Assembly (NCBI RefSeq): GCF_000787375.1
Contig: NZ_JRJU01000038.1
Location: 1-41,945, forward strand
From: Halalkalibacter okhensis
GTDB lineage: Bacteria; Bacillota; Bacilli; Bacillales; Bacillaceae_D
DNA length: 41,945 nt
Reading direction: 5' to 3'
The position numbers and the translations under genes are program-made. Below the pieces are notes generated by a model. The model made no database searches and was not told the DNA's origin. It saw nothing but the letters and a program-made list of their open reading frames with translations. Shown here piece after piece: positions 26,614-35,572 of this stretch (the stretch's first letter is position 1; each line of letters starts with the position of its first letter).

Positions 26614-26743
26614 CTTTCATTTCTCCTCTTTATTAATGTGTAAATCTTATAGATTCATCTTAGAGTTTTTCCAAAAAAAAATATATTCTGCAAATTGTAT
26701 AAAGTTTCGTCTTATTTCTAATCACTTTATCTAAAACATTTGT

Positions 26744-26755
26744 CAGATTTTGTTA
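26744..26755 (-). promoter_or_regulatory. Candidate PucR-type operator upstream of doeA
   Basis: TAACAAAATCTG (minus strand) matches 11 of 12 bases of TAACAAAATCAG upstream of eutB. The two copies sit only in the leaders of the two ectoine units flanking the regulator gene. An AT-rich region with a TACAAT -10-like element follows about 65 bp downstream, without a good -35. Confidence 0.45.
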
Positions 26756-26770
26756 CTAATCATTATGTAA

Positions 26771-26808
26771 AGTGCCTCAACAGTCTGTCCATAACCTGTT
26801 GAGGCACT
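26771..26808 (-). terminator. Terminator after the pucR-like gene
   Basis: A perfect 13-bp stem AGTGCCTCAACAG/CTGTTGAGGCACT has a 12-nt loop, starting 8 bp past the regulator stop. It separates eutB-pucR from the doeA operon. Confidence 0.85.
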
Positions 26809-26815
26809 TAGTTTC

Positions 26816-28528
26816 TTATTGCTTTATTTCATTTGCTAAACCGATCGACCACACCTTTAAACTAAGGGTCAACAAAAATAAATGGTCAGAGTTCACTAAT
26901 GATAAACCAGTTAAAGCTTCAATTTTTCTAAGTCGATACAAAAGGGATTGCCTATGTAAATTTAATGCACGAGCTGTTTTACTCACATTGCATTGGTTAT
27001 CATAAAAAACATTAAATGTTTTGATTAAGTCTGTTTCTCTATTTTCATCATATTGTAATATCGGGACAATCGTGGAGGACACTACATCAATCATGTCTTC
27101 GCTATTCATTAATGATAAAATCGCACGTTCAAATGCTGTATCGTTAAAGTGAATCCGCGGAGATAACAAATCCTTTTTCTTTCCAATATTTATAGACAGC
27201 TTAGCTTCCCGGTAGCTTTTCTGAAAGAGATAAGGCGGATCATGATAACGACCAATTCCCCAAAGAATGCCAAGCTCGGGTAGAAGATTCGTTAGTCTAC
27301 GATCCAATAAATCTAAGAAGTTATTTACTGATTCAGAGGAAGAATCACTATCTGTTTCCAGAAAGATAATGACTTCATCATGTTTATGTGTAATCATAAT
27401 TTGTTTCTGCATCGATTGTGCTGAATGAATCAGTTCTTCATCAATATAATGCAGGACACTTTGAAACCATTCCGCAAACGAGCTTTTATTATTTTGAGAT
27501 TTTTTATAATAGGATTCAATGTGGTCCAGATCTCCGATGATACAGACGTATGGTACATCCATTTTGTACCCGAGTAACTCTCCTCTTTCAATGACTCTCT
27601 CCCAAACCTCTATAGGTTCTAGTGCCAACCTTTTAACGAAATCATTACGTAGCCTAAGTTCTGTTTCTTCAATCACATTTTCCCGAAAAAACCATAGCGC
27701 TGAAGTGGTCACAGCATGCTCTAACACACTATTAACATATCGGTCTAATAAATGATCTACACTCTGTAACGAGCTTCTTGGTAGAACATATAAATAACCT
27801 TGTATTCGGTTATAACCTTTAATGATTGGCAACTGAATAAGATTTTGTCCTTTGTAGCTTTCGACTTGCATCTTCATTTGAAGAGGATCCTGAGAAAAAC
27901 TTGATTCGTTGTCATTATTTAAAGGAATGACCTTTTCACTTGATAGCTCTTCCCAAAGCTTTGTAATCTGACTCGATTTAGGATAAACCCCTCTGATAGA
28001 AGTATGTTTATCGGTAATTACTATGGGTTGATTAATTTTTTTAGAAACAAAGGTAGCAACATCTGCTAAGTCTTGTCCATCTAGAATAAGACCTAGCAAT
28101 TGTTCTTGAATCTGTTTAGATTCATTTAAATCCATTTGTTGTTTACGCGTAAGCTCGTTCATCACTTCATGGGATATATCAGCAAACCTCAGTTCCCATG
28201 GTAGCTCTATTAACGGAAAGTTAGAGGCTTCTGCGAATTCTAATAATGTATGAGGAATATCAAAGATAAATCTACCTGTTGCAATTGCTAATGCGGATGC
28301 ACCAGAATTGATTACATCATGAACAAACTCCTCAAATAACACCATATCATTCTCACAACCAATCCCTGTTGTAAGGACTAATTCATTTTTTCGGACAAAG
28401 TTTTCAACCGGGGCTTCTGTTATCGAAATCCACTCGACGATTCTAGCAGGCAAACAATTTACGGCAGTCCGAATCGTTGCCGCCTCCAAAATATCTAAAT
28501 TCATAATATCGGCCATCGTTAATTGCAT
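26816..28528 (-). CDS. PucR-family transcriptional regulator
   Basis: The 570-residue regulator has an N-terminal PucR ligand domain (about 5-125, with VLTTGIGCEND and FPLIELPWELRF), a middle GGDEF-like/CdaR domain (about 290-430) and a C-terminal HTH_30 domain (about 505-560, NQCNVSKTARALNLHRQSLLYRLRKIEALTG). Members usually activate neighbouring catabolic genes in response to a pathway metabolite. It lies 12 bp after eutB and just before the doeA operon. It therefore probably controls the ectoine genes and takes the place of EnuR, the MocR/GntR-type repressor of proteobacterial ectoine clusters. Confidence 0.9.
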   Translation of the reverse strand: MQLTMADIMNLDILEAATIRTAVNCLPARIVEWISITEAPVENFVRKNELVLTTGIGCENDMVLFEEFVHDVINSGASALAIATGRFIFDIPHTLLEFAEASNFPLIELPWELRFADISHEVMNELTRKQQMDLNESKQIQEQLLGLILDGQDLADVATFVSKKINQPIVITDKHTSIRGVYPKSSQITKLWEELSSEKVIPLNNDNESSFSQDPLQMKMQVESYKGQNLIQLPIIKGYNRIQGYLYVLPRSSLQSVDHLLDRYVNSVLEHAVTTSALWFFRENVIEETELRLRNDFVKRLALEPIEVWERVIERGELLGYKMDVPYVCIIGDLDHIESYYKKSQNNKSSFAEWFQSVLHYIDEELIHSAQSMQKQIMITHKHDEVIIFLETDSDSSSESVNNFLDLLDRRLTNLLPELGILWGIGRYHDPPYLFQKSYREAKLSINIGKKKDLLSPRIHFNDTAFERAILSLMNSEDMIDVVSSTIVPILQYDENRETDLIKTFNVFYDNQCNVSKTARALNLHRQSLLYRLRKIEALTGLSLVNSDHLFLLTLSLKVWSIGLANEIKQ

Positions 28529-28540
28529 CTAACTCACTTC

Positions 28541-29545
28541 CTACTTTATGACTTGGTTCTGATTTAGGTATTGTCCTATTACTTGATGAATCACTTTTAA
28601 ATCAACATTACTGCCACTTATAACGAGGACGACGTTTTTCCCTTTATAACGATCCTTATGATGTAATAAAGCAGCAACCCCTGTCGCCGCAGCCCCCTCA
28701 ACAATTAACCTATGCTTATCTGCTAGCAACCCCATTGAATAGGCTATGTCTGTTTCTGACACCAGATGCACTTCATCCACTAGCTGCTGAACCAAAGGAA
28801 ACGTATATTGATTGTTTAAGCCAATCCCACCCAGTAAACTATCTGCTAATGTGTCTACTTCCATCACTTCAATTGGATGTCCAGCCTTTAAACTTTCATA
28901 CATAGTCGCCCCTTGTTCCATTGAAACACCACTTATAGAAATCGTCTCATTATAATTTTTTAGCACATAACCAACTCCTGCTAACAACCCTCCACCAGAT
29001 AAAGGAACGATTGCACAATCAATTAGTGGTACATCTTCTAGAATTTCTAATCCAATGGTTGCCTGTCCGGAAATAATATCCTTGTCATCAAATGGAGGAA
29101 TGATAGTTAATCCCTCTTTTTCGTGGAGCTGGTCACACCTTTTTTTAGCGTCATCTTGAGAACTACCAAATATTTCAATTTCCGCCCCTAATTCAGCAAT
29201 CCGCTCTAACTTCGCTTGTGGTACACGAGAAGACATGCATATTACAGCTTTAACTCCTAACTTTTTAGCAATATAGGAAACAGCTAATCCATGATTACCT
29301 GTTGAAAACGTTGTTACCCCTTTTTGTAGCTCCTCAGGTGATAACGCTAAGATTTTATTTGCTGCACCTCTTACTTTGAATGCTGAAATGGCCTGTGTGT
29401 TCTCTAGCTTCAAATACACATTTCCATCAATTACATTTGATAAATACTCAGATTTAATCGTCGGTGTCCTCTCGATAATTTGATACACACGCTTTTTAGC
29501 TTCCCAAATTAGATGTGGTGGAATAAAGCGATGAATGGTTTTCAT
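28541..29545 (-). CDS. eutB: Hydroxyectoine utilization dehydratase EutB (threonine dehydratase-like)
   Basis: This 334-residue fold-type II PLP enzyme has its Schiff-base Lys57 in AFKVRGA, the phosphate loop STGNHG (81-86), SGGGL (183-187) and a C-terminal VISGSNVD. EutB-type blocks include CMSSRVPQAKLERI, GSSQDDAKKRCD, PPFDDKDIISGQ and TLADSLLGGIG, which separate it from biosynthetic IlvA; it also lacks the IlvA regulatory domain. EutB acts in hydroxyectoine breakdown, probably on the beta-hydroxyl intermediate. The ATG at 29545 is preceded by GGAGAGGG with 8-nt spacing; an upstream TTG lies before that site. Confidence 0.87.
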   Translation of the reverse strand: MKTIHRFIPPHLIWEAKKRVYQIIERTPTIKSEYLSNVIDGNVYLKLENTQAISAFKVRGAANKILALSPEELQKGVTTFSTGNHGLAVSYIAKKLGVKAVICMSSRVPQAKLERIAELGAEIEIFGSSQDDAKKRCDQLHEKEGLTIIPPFDDKDIISGQATIGLEILEDVPLIDCAIVPLSGGGLLAGVGYVLKNYNETISISGVSMEQGATMYESLKAGHPIEVMEVDTLADSLLGGIGLNNQYTFPLVQQLVDEVHLVSETDIAYSMGLLADKHRLIVEGAAATGVAALLHHKDRYKGKNVVLVISGSNVDLKVIHQVIGQYLNQNQVIK

Positions 29546-29631
29546 TTTTGCTACCCTCTCCAATTGTATTTTTCATTATAAAAATCCTAAAATTTTGATT
29601 TTTTAGTCTATCGACATTAGTCATAGTCTAC

Positions 29632-29643
29632 CTGATTTTGTTA
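29632..29643 (-). promoter_or_regulatory. Candidate PucR-type operator upstream of eutB
   Basis: TAACAAAATCAG (minus strand) is the second copy of the 12-bp motif shared with the doeA leader (one mismatch). Confidence 0.45.
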
Positions 29644-29680
29644 TTTTTTACATTATTATTTTTTATGAATTTTTAGAATC

Positions 29681-29709
29681 ATTATAGAAATTGTTGATAA
29701 CAATGGAAA
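29681..29709 (-). promoter_or_regulatory. Possible eutB promoter with palindromic spacer
   Basis: On the minus strand TTTCCA (29709-29704) and TATAAT (29686-29681) are 17 bp apart. The spacer contains the inverted repeat TTGTTATCAACAA (29703-29691). The weak -35 with a perfect -10 suits an activated or repressed promoter. Confidence 0.45.
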
Positions 29710-29774
29710 ATAAGCCAAAGTACGAGTATTATCGTTCCGTTTGTTTGATATACTGGGCTTTATATGATTAGTTA

Positions 29775-29801
29775 GGCTGTTCATCTCCCTTCTGAACAGC
29801 C
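29775..29801. terminator. Hairpin beyond the murF terminator
   Basis: A perfect 9-bp stem GGCTGTTCA/TGAACAGCC with a 9-nt loop. It is the second of two tandem hairpins after murF and lies upstream of the eutB promoter. Confidence 0.6.
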
Positions 29802-29803
29802 CG

Positions 29804-29835
29804 AAAAACGCACAGTTTAATCGGTGCGTTTTTTG
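29804..29835 (-). terminator. murF terminator
   Basis: The stem AAAAACGCAC/GTGCGTTTTT with a 10-nt loop is flanked by T-runs on both strands, so it can act in both directions. It lies about 50 bp past the murF stop. Confidence 0.85.
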
Positions 29836-29883
29836 TATGAATTATTTTATTAATATGGGCACTAAATGCGAACAAACAAGGAA

Positions 29884-31251
29884 TTACATTAATGCATGAA
29901 CCACTTCTTCTAATTTCATCCCTCTAGAGCCTTTAACAAGAACAATATCTCCATCGCCTGCGACTTCCTGGAGCTTTGTAATCAACGCCTGTTTGTCATC
30001 ATATGCAAAAACCTGTTTCTCTGTAAAATGAACATTTGCACCTGCTGCAATGTTCTTTCCTAGTTCGCCAAATGTGAGAACAAAATCGATTTTATCTTGG
30101 TCGATTCCTTTTCCTACTTCATAATGAAACAATTCTTCTTGTTCGCCTAGTTCAAGCATATCGCCTAAAACAACTATTTTTTTCTTGTAATCCTTTAAAT
30201 CCTGAAGCAATTCAATTGCCGCGCGCATCGAAGTTGGACTCGCATTATATGCGTCATTAATTACCGTCACTCCATTTTTGCCCTCGATCAATTCTGTACG
30301 CATCCCGGTAATCTTGATCATTTCTAACCCTTTTTTGATGTCAGGTGTTGACACCTCAAATTGCTTAGCAATAGCAATAGCAGAGAGGGCGTTATTAATA
30401 TTGTGTTTACCGAGCACCGGAATAAATAACTCGGTCTCCTCTTCTCCATTGATCGAAAAATACGTACCATTACTTTTCTGTTCGCTCGTAACTGGGTAAT
30501 AGTTGTTCGCCTTTGACGTACCAAACGTGATCACATGAAACGGACTGTTTTCCACTTTTTCCGTTAATAAAGGCTCATCCCCATGGATAACAAGTGTCCC
30601 ATTTTGTCGTAGACCTGCTGTGATTTCAAACTTCGCCTCTGAAATTCCCTCTCGTGATCCTAAGTCCTGCAAATGAGACTCACCAATATTTGTAATGATC
30701 GCAGCCTCAGGCTTGGCAATCGTCGAAAGAAGTTCAATTTCTCCTCTTCCGCTCATGCCCATTTCGAGTACAGCCATTTCTGTGTCTTCTTCTAGACGAA
30801 GAATCGTAAGCGGCATTCCAATATGATTATTGTAATTGCCCTCTGTTTTTTGCACCTTATATGTTGTTGCAAGTACAGACGTCACCATATCCTTTGTTGT
30901 TGTTTTCCCGTTGCTGCCAGTGATTCCAATAACTTTTGCAGGAAGATTCGCTAAGTAGTTTTTTGCTAAATCCTGCAATGCCAATAATGTATCGTCTACA
31001 TAAATAAGCGGGATATCAGCAGGAGGATTGGGCTGATTTTTTTGCCATATGGCTCCTGCTGCCCCGTTCTCAATTGCGGATTTTACAAAATTGTGGCCAT
31101 TAAAGCTCTCACCTACAAGCGGGATATACAGATTGCCTTCTTGAATTGTTCTTGTATCTGTAGACACTCCAGCAATCTTTACAGTACCGTTTGGGGCAAC
31201 TACTTCCCCACTCATCCACGCAGCAATATCTTTAAATGCTCTTTTTATCAT
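29884..31251 (-). CDS. murF: UDP-N-acetylmuramoyl-tripeptide--D-alanyl-D-alanine ligase
   Basis: MurF adds D-Ala-D-Ala to UDP-MurNAc-tripeptide, the last cytoplasmic step of peptidoglycan precursor synthesis. The 455 residues match the Mur ligase three-domain layout: the N-terminal substrate domain with VSTDTRTIQEGNLYIPL (29-45), the ATP loop TGSNGKTTTK (111-120), EMGMSGRGEIELLS in the central domain, and the C-terminal INDAYNASPTSMRAAIELL and VLGDMLELG. It lies downstream of ddl, as in B. subtilis. Confidence 0.97.
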   Translation of the reverse strand: MIKRAFKDIAAWMSGEVVAPNGTVKIAGVSTDTRTIQEGNLYIPLVGESFNGHNFVKSAIENGAAGAIWQKNQPNPPADIPLIYVDDTLLALQDLAKNYLANLPAKVIGITGSNGKTTTKDMVTSVLATTYKVQKTEGNYNNHIGMPLTILRLEEDTEMAVLEMGMSGRGEIELLSTIAKPEAAIITNIGESHLQDLGSREGISEAKFEITAGLRQNGTLVIHGDEPLLTEKVENSPFHVITFGTSKANNYYPVTSEQKSNGTYFSINGEEETELFIPVLGKHNINNALSAIAIAKQFEVSTPDIKKGLEMIKITGMRTELIEGKNGVTVINDAYNASPTSMRAAIELLQDLKDYKKKIVVLGDMLELGEQEELFHYEVGKGIDQDKIDFVLTFGELGKNIAAGANVHFTEKQVFAYDDKQALITKLQEVAGDGDIVLVKGSRGMKLEEVVHALM

Positions 31252-31499
31252 TCCACTCGCTCCTTTTTGTTGAAGACTGTTTTCGCATACTTTGTTGTTT
31301 TTATGGGGTACATGTTATTTACATGTTCGTTCCATTAAGCTCCAGCCACTCGCACCCGCAAGGAGGTATCGAGTGACTTCCGCTCCATTTCACTACGAGA
31401 AAAACCGTCCTTCACAGCAACAACCTTTACGAAATAGCCTTGTTGAAAAACGTATGGAGGAATAGCCCCCGTTCTTTTTTTCCTTAACTTTATTCTATG
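31252..31499. other. ddl-murF intergenic stretch without a gene
   Basis: No credible reading frame is present. Two inverted repeats are visible: CACTCG/CGAGTG near 31350-31377 and CAACAA/TTGTTG near 31421-31446. The murF promoter must lie here if the terminator after ddl is efficient; no clear match was found. Confidence 0.4.
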
Positions 31500-31501
31500 T
31501 A

Positions 31502-31533
31502 AAAGGAGGCTGACTCACAACGTAGTCAACCTC
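31502..31533 (-). terminator. Terminator after ddl
   Basis: GAGGCTGACT (31506-31515) pairs with AGTCAACCTC (31524-31533) with one mismatch. It is followed on the minus strand by TCCTTTTAC. Confidence 0.65.
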
Positions 31534-31549
31534 AATCTATTATTGCACC

Positions 31550-32641
31550 TTAAAACGTATGTTTAATCTTCTGTTTTTCCTTGTGACGCTCTACTCCAAG
31601 TTCCACTAATTTCTCAATCAGCTTCGAGTACGGCAAGCCTGATTCCTGCCACAGCATCGGAAACATACTAAATGGCGTAAAGCCAGGCATTGTATTGACT
31701 TCGTTCATGAGGACTTCTCCGTCTTTTGTTAAGAAGAAATCAGCACGGACTAATCCTGAACAATCGAGTGCTTTAAAGGATTGAATCGCTACTCTCTTAA
31801 TGTCTTCATATTCTTCATCAGTGATGTCAGCAGGAATGATCAGTCCCGTACTTCCATCCTCATACTTCGCTTTATAATCGTAAAAGTCTGTATCTGGGAC
31901 AATTTCTCCAACAACTGAACACTCGGGATCATCGTTACCTAAAACGCCAATTTCCACTTCACGGCCGTCTATTCCCTCTTCTATAATGATTTTACGGTCA
32001 TATTCAAAGGCTAATTCAAAGGCTTTTTCTAAGCTATCGAGGTCCTTACATTTGCTAATTCCAACACTTGAACCTAAATTCGCCGGTTTAACAAAACAAG
32101 GGTAACCAAGCTTTTCTTCAACGTTCGCATAGACTCCTTCCGCATCCTTTTCCCAGTCACCGCGAAGGTACCATACATATTTAGCTTGCTTGATGCCAGC
32201 CTGCTCATAGATGTTTTTCATCATCACTTTATCCATCCCAGCAGCAGACGCTAATACCCCGTTTCCTACATAAGGAATGTTCATCAGCTCTAATAACCCT
32301 TGAACCGTACCATCTTCCCCATTCGGTCCGTGAAGCAATGGAAAAACAACATCGATCTTATCATCATTTGTATGATTGTTTGACGGGACAGGGAAAAGCT
32401 CCGAGTTTAACGCAACTGGAGAAATCGTTTCTCCATCTTCTTTCAATTGAAGTTTCTTGACATCCTCCACTGGGCCTTCGAGCTGTGCTCCCCTAACCCA
32501 TTCACCTGTTTCAGAAATATATATAGGATGTACTTCATATTTAGTTAAGTCTAATGCTTTAATAACAGCTTTGGCTGTTTGTAATGACACTTGATGTTCA
32601 GCAGATTTTCCACCATACAATAACCCAAGTTTAATTTTCAT
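31550..32641 (-). CDS. ddl: D-alanine--D-alanine ligase
   Basis: Ddl joins two D-alanines using ATP for peptidoglycan synthesis. The 363-residue ATP-grasp enzyme has [15 protein letters not shown] at the N-terminus, [19 protein letters not shown], the glycine-rich LGSSVGISK block, [38 protein letters not shown] with metal ligands, and a C-terminal region typical of Bacillus Ddl. The ATG at 32641 follows GGAGGG by 5-6 nt; a GTG two codons upstream overlaps that site. murF follows downstream. Confidence 0.97.
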   Translation of the reverse strand: MKIKLGLLYGGKSAEHQVSLQTAKAVIKALDLTKYEVHPIYISETGEWVRGAQLEGPVEDVKKLQLKEDGETISPVALNSELFPVPSNNHTNDDKIDVVFPLLHGPNGEDGTVQGLLELMNIPYVGNGVLASAAGMDKVMMKNIYEQAGIKQAKYVWYLRGDWEKDAEGVYANVEEKLGYPCFVKPANLGSSVGISKCKDLDSLEKAFELAFEYDRKIIIEEGIDGREVEIGVLGNDDPECSVVGEIVPDTDFYDYKAKYEDGSTGLIIPADITDEEYEDIKRVAIQSFKALDCSGLVRADFFLTKDGEVLMNEVNTMPGFTPFSMFPMLWQESGLPYSKLIEKLVELGVERHKEKQKIKHTF

Positions 32642-32647
32642 ATTCAC

Positions 32648-32967
32648 CCTCCATATCCAATTTCCCTTCTTATTGTAACACTATCGACCCTAATTCAAAT
32701 ACGAATATTTAACTAGATTAATCCACTCTTACCGCCTATTTTAACTATTGTATGTAAAAAGCGTTTCTTTGGGCATGTTTATCAAGAAGATCATTGTAAA
32801 ACTGTAACTTTTTAAACCAAAGGGGCTACCAGTAAATTATAAGGTCCTAACATATCATTTTCATACAAACATTAGATATACTTATTTCTTCGGTAGCGAA
32901 TTGTAATTTTTTTAATGTATTGTATAGTTATATTGAAATACTAACGCTTCTTAAAAGGGGAATGTAA
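32648..32967. other. Divergent promoter region of ddl and the ESS symporter
   Basis: This AT-rich 320-bp stretch has no reading frame. On the minus strand a TACAAT -10 with a TTTGAA -35-like element (16 bp) lies just before the ddl ribosome site. The plus-strand promoter is listed separately. Confidence 0.45.
32901..32928 (+). promoter_or_regulatory. Probable promoter of the ESS symporter gene
   Basis: TTGTAA (32901-32906) and TATAGT (32923-32928) are 16 bp apart, about 40 bp before the start codon. Confidence 0.5.
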
Positions 32968-34335
32968 ATGAACGACTTTTCAATTTGGTCATTAATGATC
33001 GATATTAGCCTTATTTCAGGTTTGCTGTTAGTTGGAACCATTTTACGTGCGAAAATAACCTGGATTCAATCTCTATTTTTACCTGCTAGTATTATAGCCG
33101 GTTTTATCGGACTAGCCCTTGGCCCTAGTGGAGTAAATATCCTCCCTTTCTCGGACCAATTTTCTGCCTATCCCGGATTACTGATTGCGGTAATCTTTGC
33201 ATCTATTCCTATAGGAGCTGCAAAGATCAAAATAGGAGAAATTATTGGACGCGTGAGAGAAATGTGGTCCTATTCCATGTTGCTAACGTTGTTAATGTGG
33301 GGTGGAGGAGCCCTTTTTGGCCTATTGGTCATTGGTCAAATGTTTACTGACTTGCCGAGTGGATTTGGATTAATTTTAGGAGCAGGATTTTTAGGTGGCC
33401 ATGGTACAGCAGCAGCCATTGGAGAAGCCTTTAGTCTACACGGATGGGAAGAAGCCATGAGTCTAGGTATGACAGCCGCTACTATTGGGATATTGGTTGC
33501 GGTTTTAGGTGGAATCCTTATTGTAAAAAGAGGAACTGAAAAAGGCCACACTCAATTTATTTCAAGCTTTAAGGATCTTCCTTCTGACATGCGATCAGGG
33601 TTAATCAAAACCGATGATCGCTCAAGCATGGGGAATGAGACGGTGTCATCTAGCTCTATTGACCCATTAGTCTTACATTTATCTATTATTGCCTTTGTTG
33701 TTGGTTTGTCCTATTGGATAACGCAAGTATTAGGATCGCTTATTCCAGGAATTGCTGTGCCTTTACTTAGTATAGCCTTTGTTGTAGCTTTAATCTTTCA
33801 ATTTTCTCTTAGAAAAGCAAAAGCCGACTCCTATGTCGATCAACGTGTCATGAATCGAATTGGTGGAAGTGCCACAGATTATTTAGTCGCTATTGGGATT
33901 GCTTCGATCAATGTTACAGTCGTAATGGATTATGCTTTACCGTTAATTTTGTTATTTGTTTTTGGAATCATTTGGGCCTATTTAATCTTTAAATTTATTG
34001 GTCCTAACATTTTTAAAGATTTTTGGTTTGAGAAATCATTATTTGGTTGGGGATGGAGTACAGGAACGGTAGCAATGGGGCTTTCTCTTCTACGGATTGT
34101 GGATCCTGAATTAAAAAGTAAAACCTCAGATGATTATGCTCTATCCTATATAGGCATGGTCCCTGTAGAAATTATCATTATTACGTTTGCTCCAATTCTA
34201 GTGTCAATTGGACTCCCTTGGGTAATGCCTATTACACTTCTTGTTGTGGGTGTAGCTATCATTGCAGCTTATAAGTATTTTGGGTTATGGGGCTCGTCTG
34301 TAAAGGAAAAGACCTATAATAAAAAAGCTAGCTAA
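32968..34335 (+). CDS. Sodium/glutamate symporter-like protein (ESS family)
   Basis: The 455-residue membrane protein has about 12 segments in two halves. Glycine-rich blocks resemble GltS-type carriers: GLILGAGFLGGHGTAAAIGEAF (near 135-156), with small residues for a re-entrant loop, and WGWSTGTVAMGLSLLR in the second half. A loop near residues 195-225 carries the charged, Ser-rich segment KTDDRSSMGNETVSSSS. These features suggest import of glutamate or a related acid with sodium. Homology to canonical GltS is distant, so the substrate is uncertain. The ATG follows AAAAGGGGAA. It is a single-gene unit. Confidence 0.7.
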   Translation: MNDFSIWSLMIDISLISGLLLVGTILRAKITWIQSLFLPASIIAGFIGLALGPSGVNILPFSDQFSAYPGLLIAVIFASIPIGAAKIKIGEIIGRVREMWSYSMLLTLLMWGGGALFGLLVIGQMFTDLPSGFGLILGAGFLGGHGTAAAIGEAFSLHGWEEAMSLGMTAATIGILVAVLGGILIVKRGTEKGHTQFISSFKDLPSDMRSGLIKTDDRSSMGNETVSSSSIDPLVLHLSIIAFVVGLSYWITQVLGSLIPGIAVPLLSIAFVVALIFQFSLRKAKADSYVDQRVMNRIGGSATDYLVAIGIASINVTVVMDYALPLILLFVFGIIWAYLIFKFIGPNIFKDFWFEKSLFGWGWSTGTVAMGLSLLRIVDPELKSKTSDDYALSYIGMVPVEIIIITFAPILVSIGLPWVMPITLLVVGVAIIAAYKYFGLWGSSVKEKTYNKKAS

Positions 34336-34364
34336 ATCCTAATAAGCCTTTCATGTCCACTATA

Positions 34365-34402
34365 AGGCCAGCCACAAGTTCTTAAGAACTTGTGGCTGGC
34401 CT
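34365..34402. terminator. Long perfect palindrome, bidirectional terminator
   Basis: An arm of about 19 bp is matched by its exact inverse with no spacer, centred on CTTAAG at 34381-34386. It lies between two converging genes. Confidence 0.85.
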
Positions 34403-34433
34403 AATAATCATACTAAAGAGATACTCTACCCAT

Positions 34434-35528
34434 TTACACCGCTAGACGAACTTCTTTATTCTCTTGTTCTTCCGTGCTTGTATTAAGCAAATCAATCTCT
34501 TCGTTTATTTCATTTAACGATTTGGCTTCTCGTACCAATTTCTCCATCATGTTAAGTTGATCATCACTGATTTCCATTAATTCCTCAAACATCTCAACCG
34601 ACTCTTGAGAGATCGATGTGATCTGTTCAAATGTAGACATAATTTGCTGGGAACTAGACGATAACTCTTCTGTCGTTGCACTTGAATCGTTATTGCTATC
34701 AGCAATCCTTGTAATAGACGTTAGAATTTGTTCAAACATCTTCCCGACCCCGATTGTAGACTGATTCGTGTTCTCAAACTCCACCGTACCTTGTTCCATT
34801 ACCTTAACGACATTATCTGTTTCTGACTGTGTCCCTTTTACAATAGTGGCGACTTCATCAGCGGACTTTTTCGCTTGTTCTGCCAATTTTCTTACTTCAT
34901 CTGCAACAACAGCAAATCCTCTCCCATGCTCACCAGCGCGAGCAGCCTCAATAGCTGCATTTAAAGCAAGCAAATTAATTTGTTCTGAAATTCCTGTAAT
35001 CACTTTAACGATCGTACCAATCTCCTTCGACTTATCCCCTAAACTTTTAATGGAATGATTGGATGCCGTCATCATTTGGTTGAAGTCTTCCATCTTCTTA
35101 ATTGAAATTTGAAGAGCTTCGTTTCCTTTTTTCGTTAAATCCAAAGTGGTTTGTGACTGATCTGCAATGTGGTTGGAACGATCAGCTAAATCAACAATAG
35201 CTGATGTCATTTCCTCAAGGGCTGCAGAACTTTCTTCAGTTGCCTTATATTGTTTAGTTAAACCTAAGCCTACTTCATCTATGGCCGCCCTTACAATATC
35301 TCCTTTTTCGGAAGCCACTTCACCACTTTCGACGATTAGCTCCCCCTTTTGATGGATACTTGTTGAAAGGGTTTTTACCTTTTCCATCGATTCATTGAAG
35401 TGGGTTCCTCTTTCCTCCGTTTCTCCACTATCTAATTGAGATTTTTGTTTCAACTGATAGTACCGAAAAGCAAAGTAAGCGGTTGTTACTGCTAAAACAA
35501 TGACTGCTCCTATTAAAATACCATTCAT
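34434..35528 (-). CDS. Methyl-accepting chemotaxis protein lacking a ligand domain
   Basis: The 364-residue chemoreceptor has one N-terminal helix (about 3-22) followed at once by the cytoplasmic coiled-coil signalling domain. There is no extracytoplasmic sensor or HAMP pair. The hairpin tip is intact: [39 protein letters not shown] (about 185-223). Adaptation-type [12 protein letters not shown] and [13 protein letters not shown] segments flank it. Such short receptors sense internal or membrane cues. It is the last gene behind the c-di-GMP riboswitch operon, 44 bp from the GNAT gene. Confidence 0.92.
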   Translation of the reverse strand: MNGILIGAVIVLAVTTAYFAFRYYQLKQKSQLDSGETEERGTHFNESMEKVKTLSTSIHQKGELIVESGEVASEKGDIVRAAIDEVGLGLTKQYKATEESSAALEEMTSAIVDLADRSNHIADQSQTTLDLTKKGNEALQISIKKMEDFNQMMTASNHSIKSLGDKSKEIGTIVKVITGISEQINLLALNAAIEAARAGEHGRGFAVVADEVRKLAEQAKKSADEVATIVKGTQSETDNVVKVMEQGTVEFENTNQSTIGVGKMFEQILTSITRIADSNNDSSATTEELSSSSQQIMSTFEQITSISQESVEMFEELMEISDDQLNMMEKLVREAKSLNEINEEIDLLNTSTEEQENKEVRLAV

Positions 35529-35572
35529 GTTGTGTATCTCCTATCCTCTACTGTTGTGCTTTCTTAAACTAA

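Larger units (their letters stand above)
29564..29774. other. Leader and promoter region of eutB
   Basis: The region is very AT-rich and holds no reading frame. It contains a promoter candidate with a spacer palindrome (29681-29709) and the candidate operator at 29632-29643. Its left end is the eutB ribosome site. Confidence 0.5.

Noticed and set aside
28541-29545. Ordinary threonine dehydratase (IlvA)
   Set aside because: No C-terminal regulatory domain, EutB-type motifs, and linkage to eutC and doeA.
31322-31500. Small RNA or riboswitch before murF
   Set aside because: Two inverted repeats are present, but no known riboswitch core and no promoter-terminator pair could be read.
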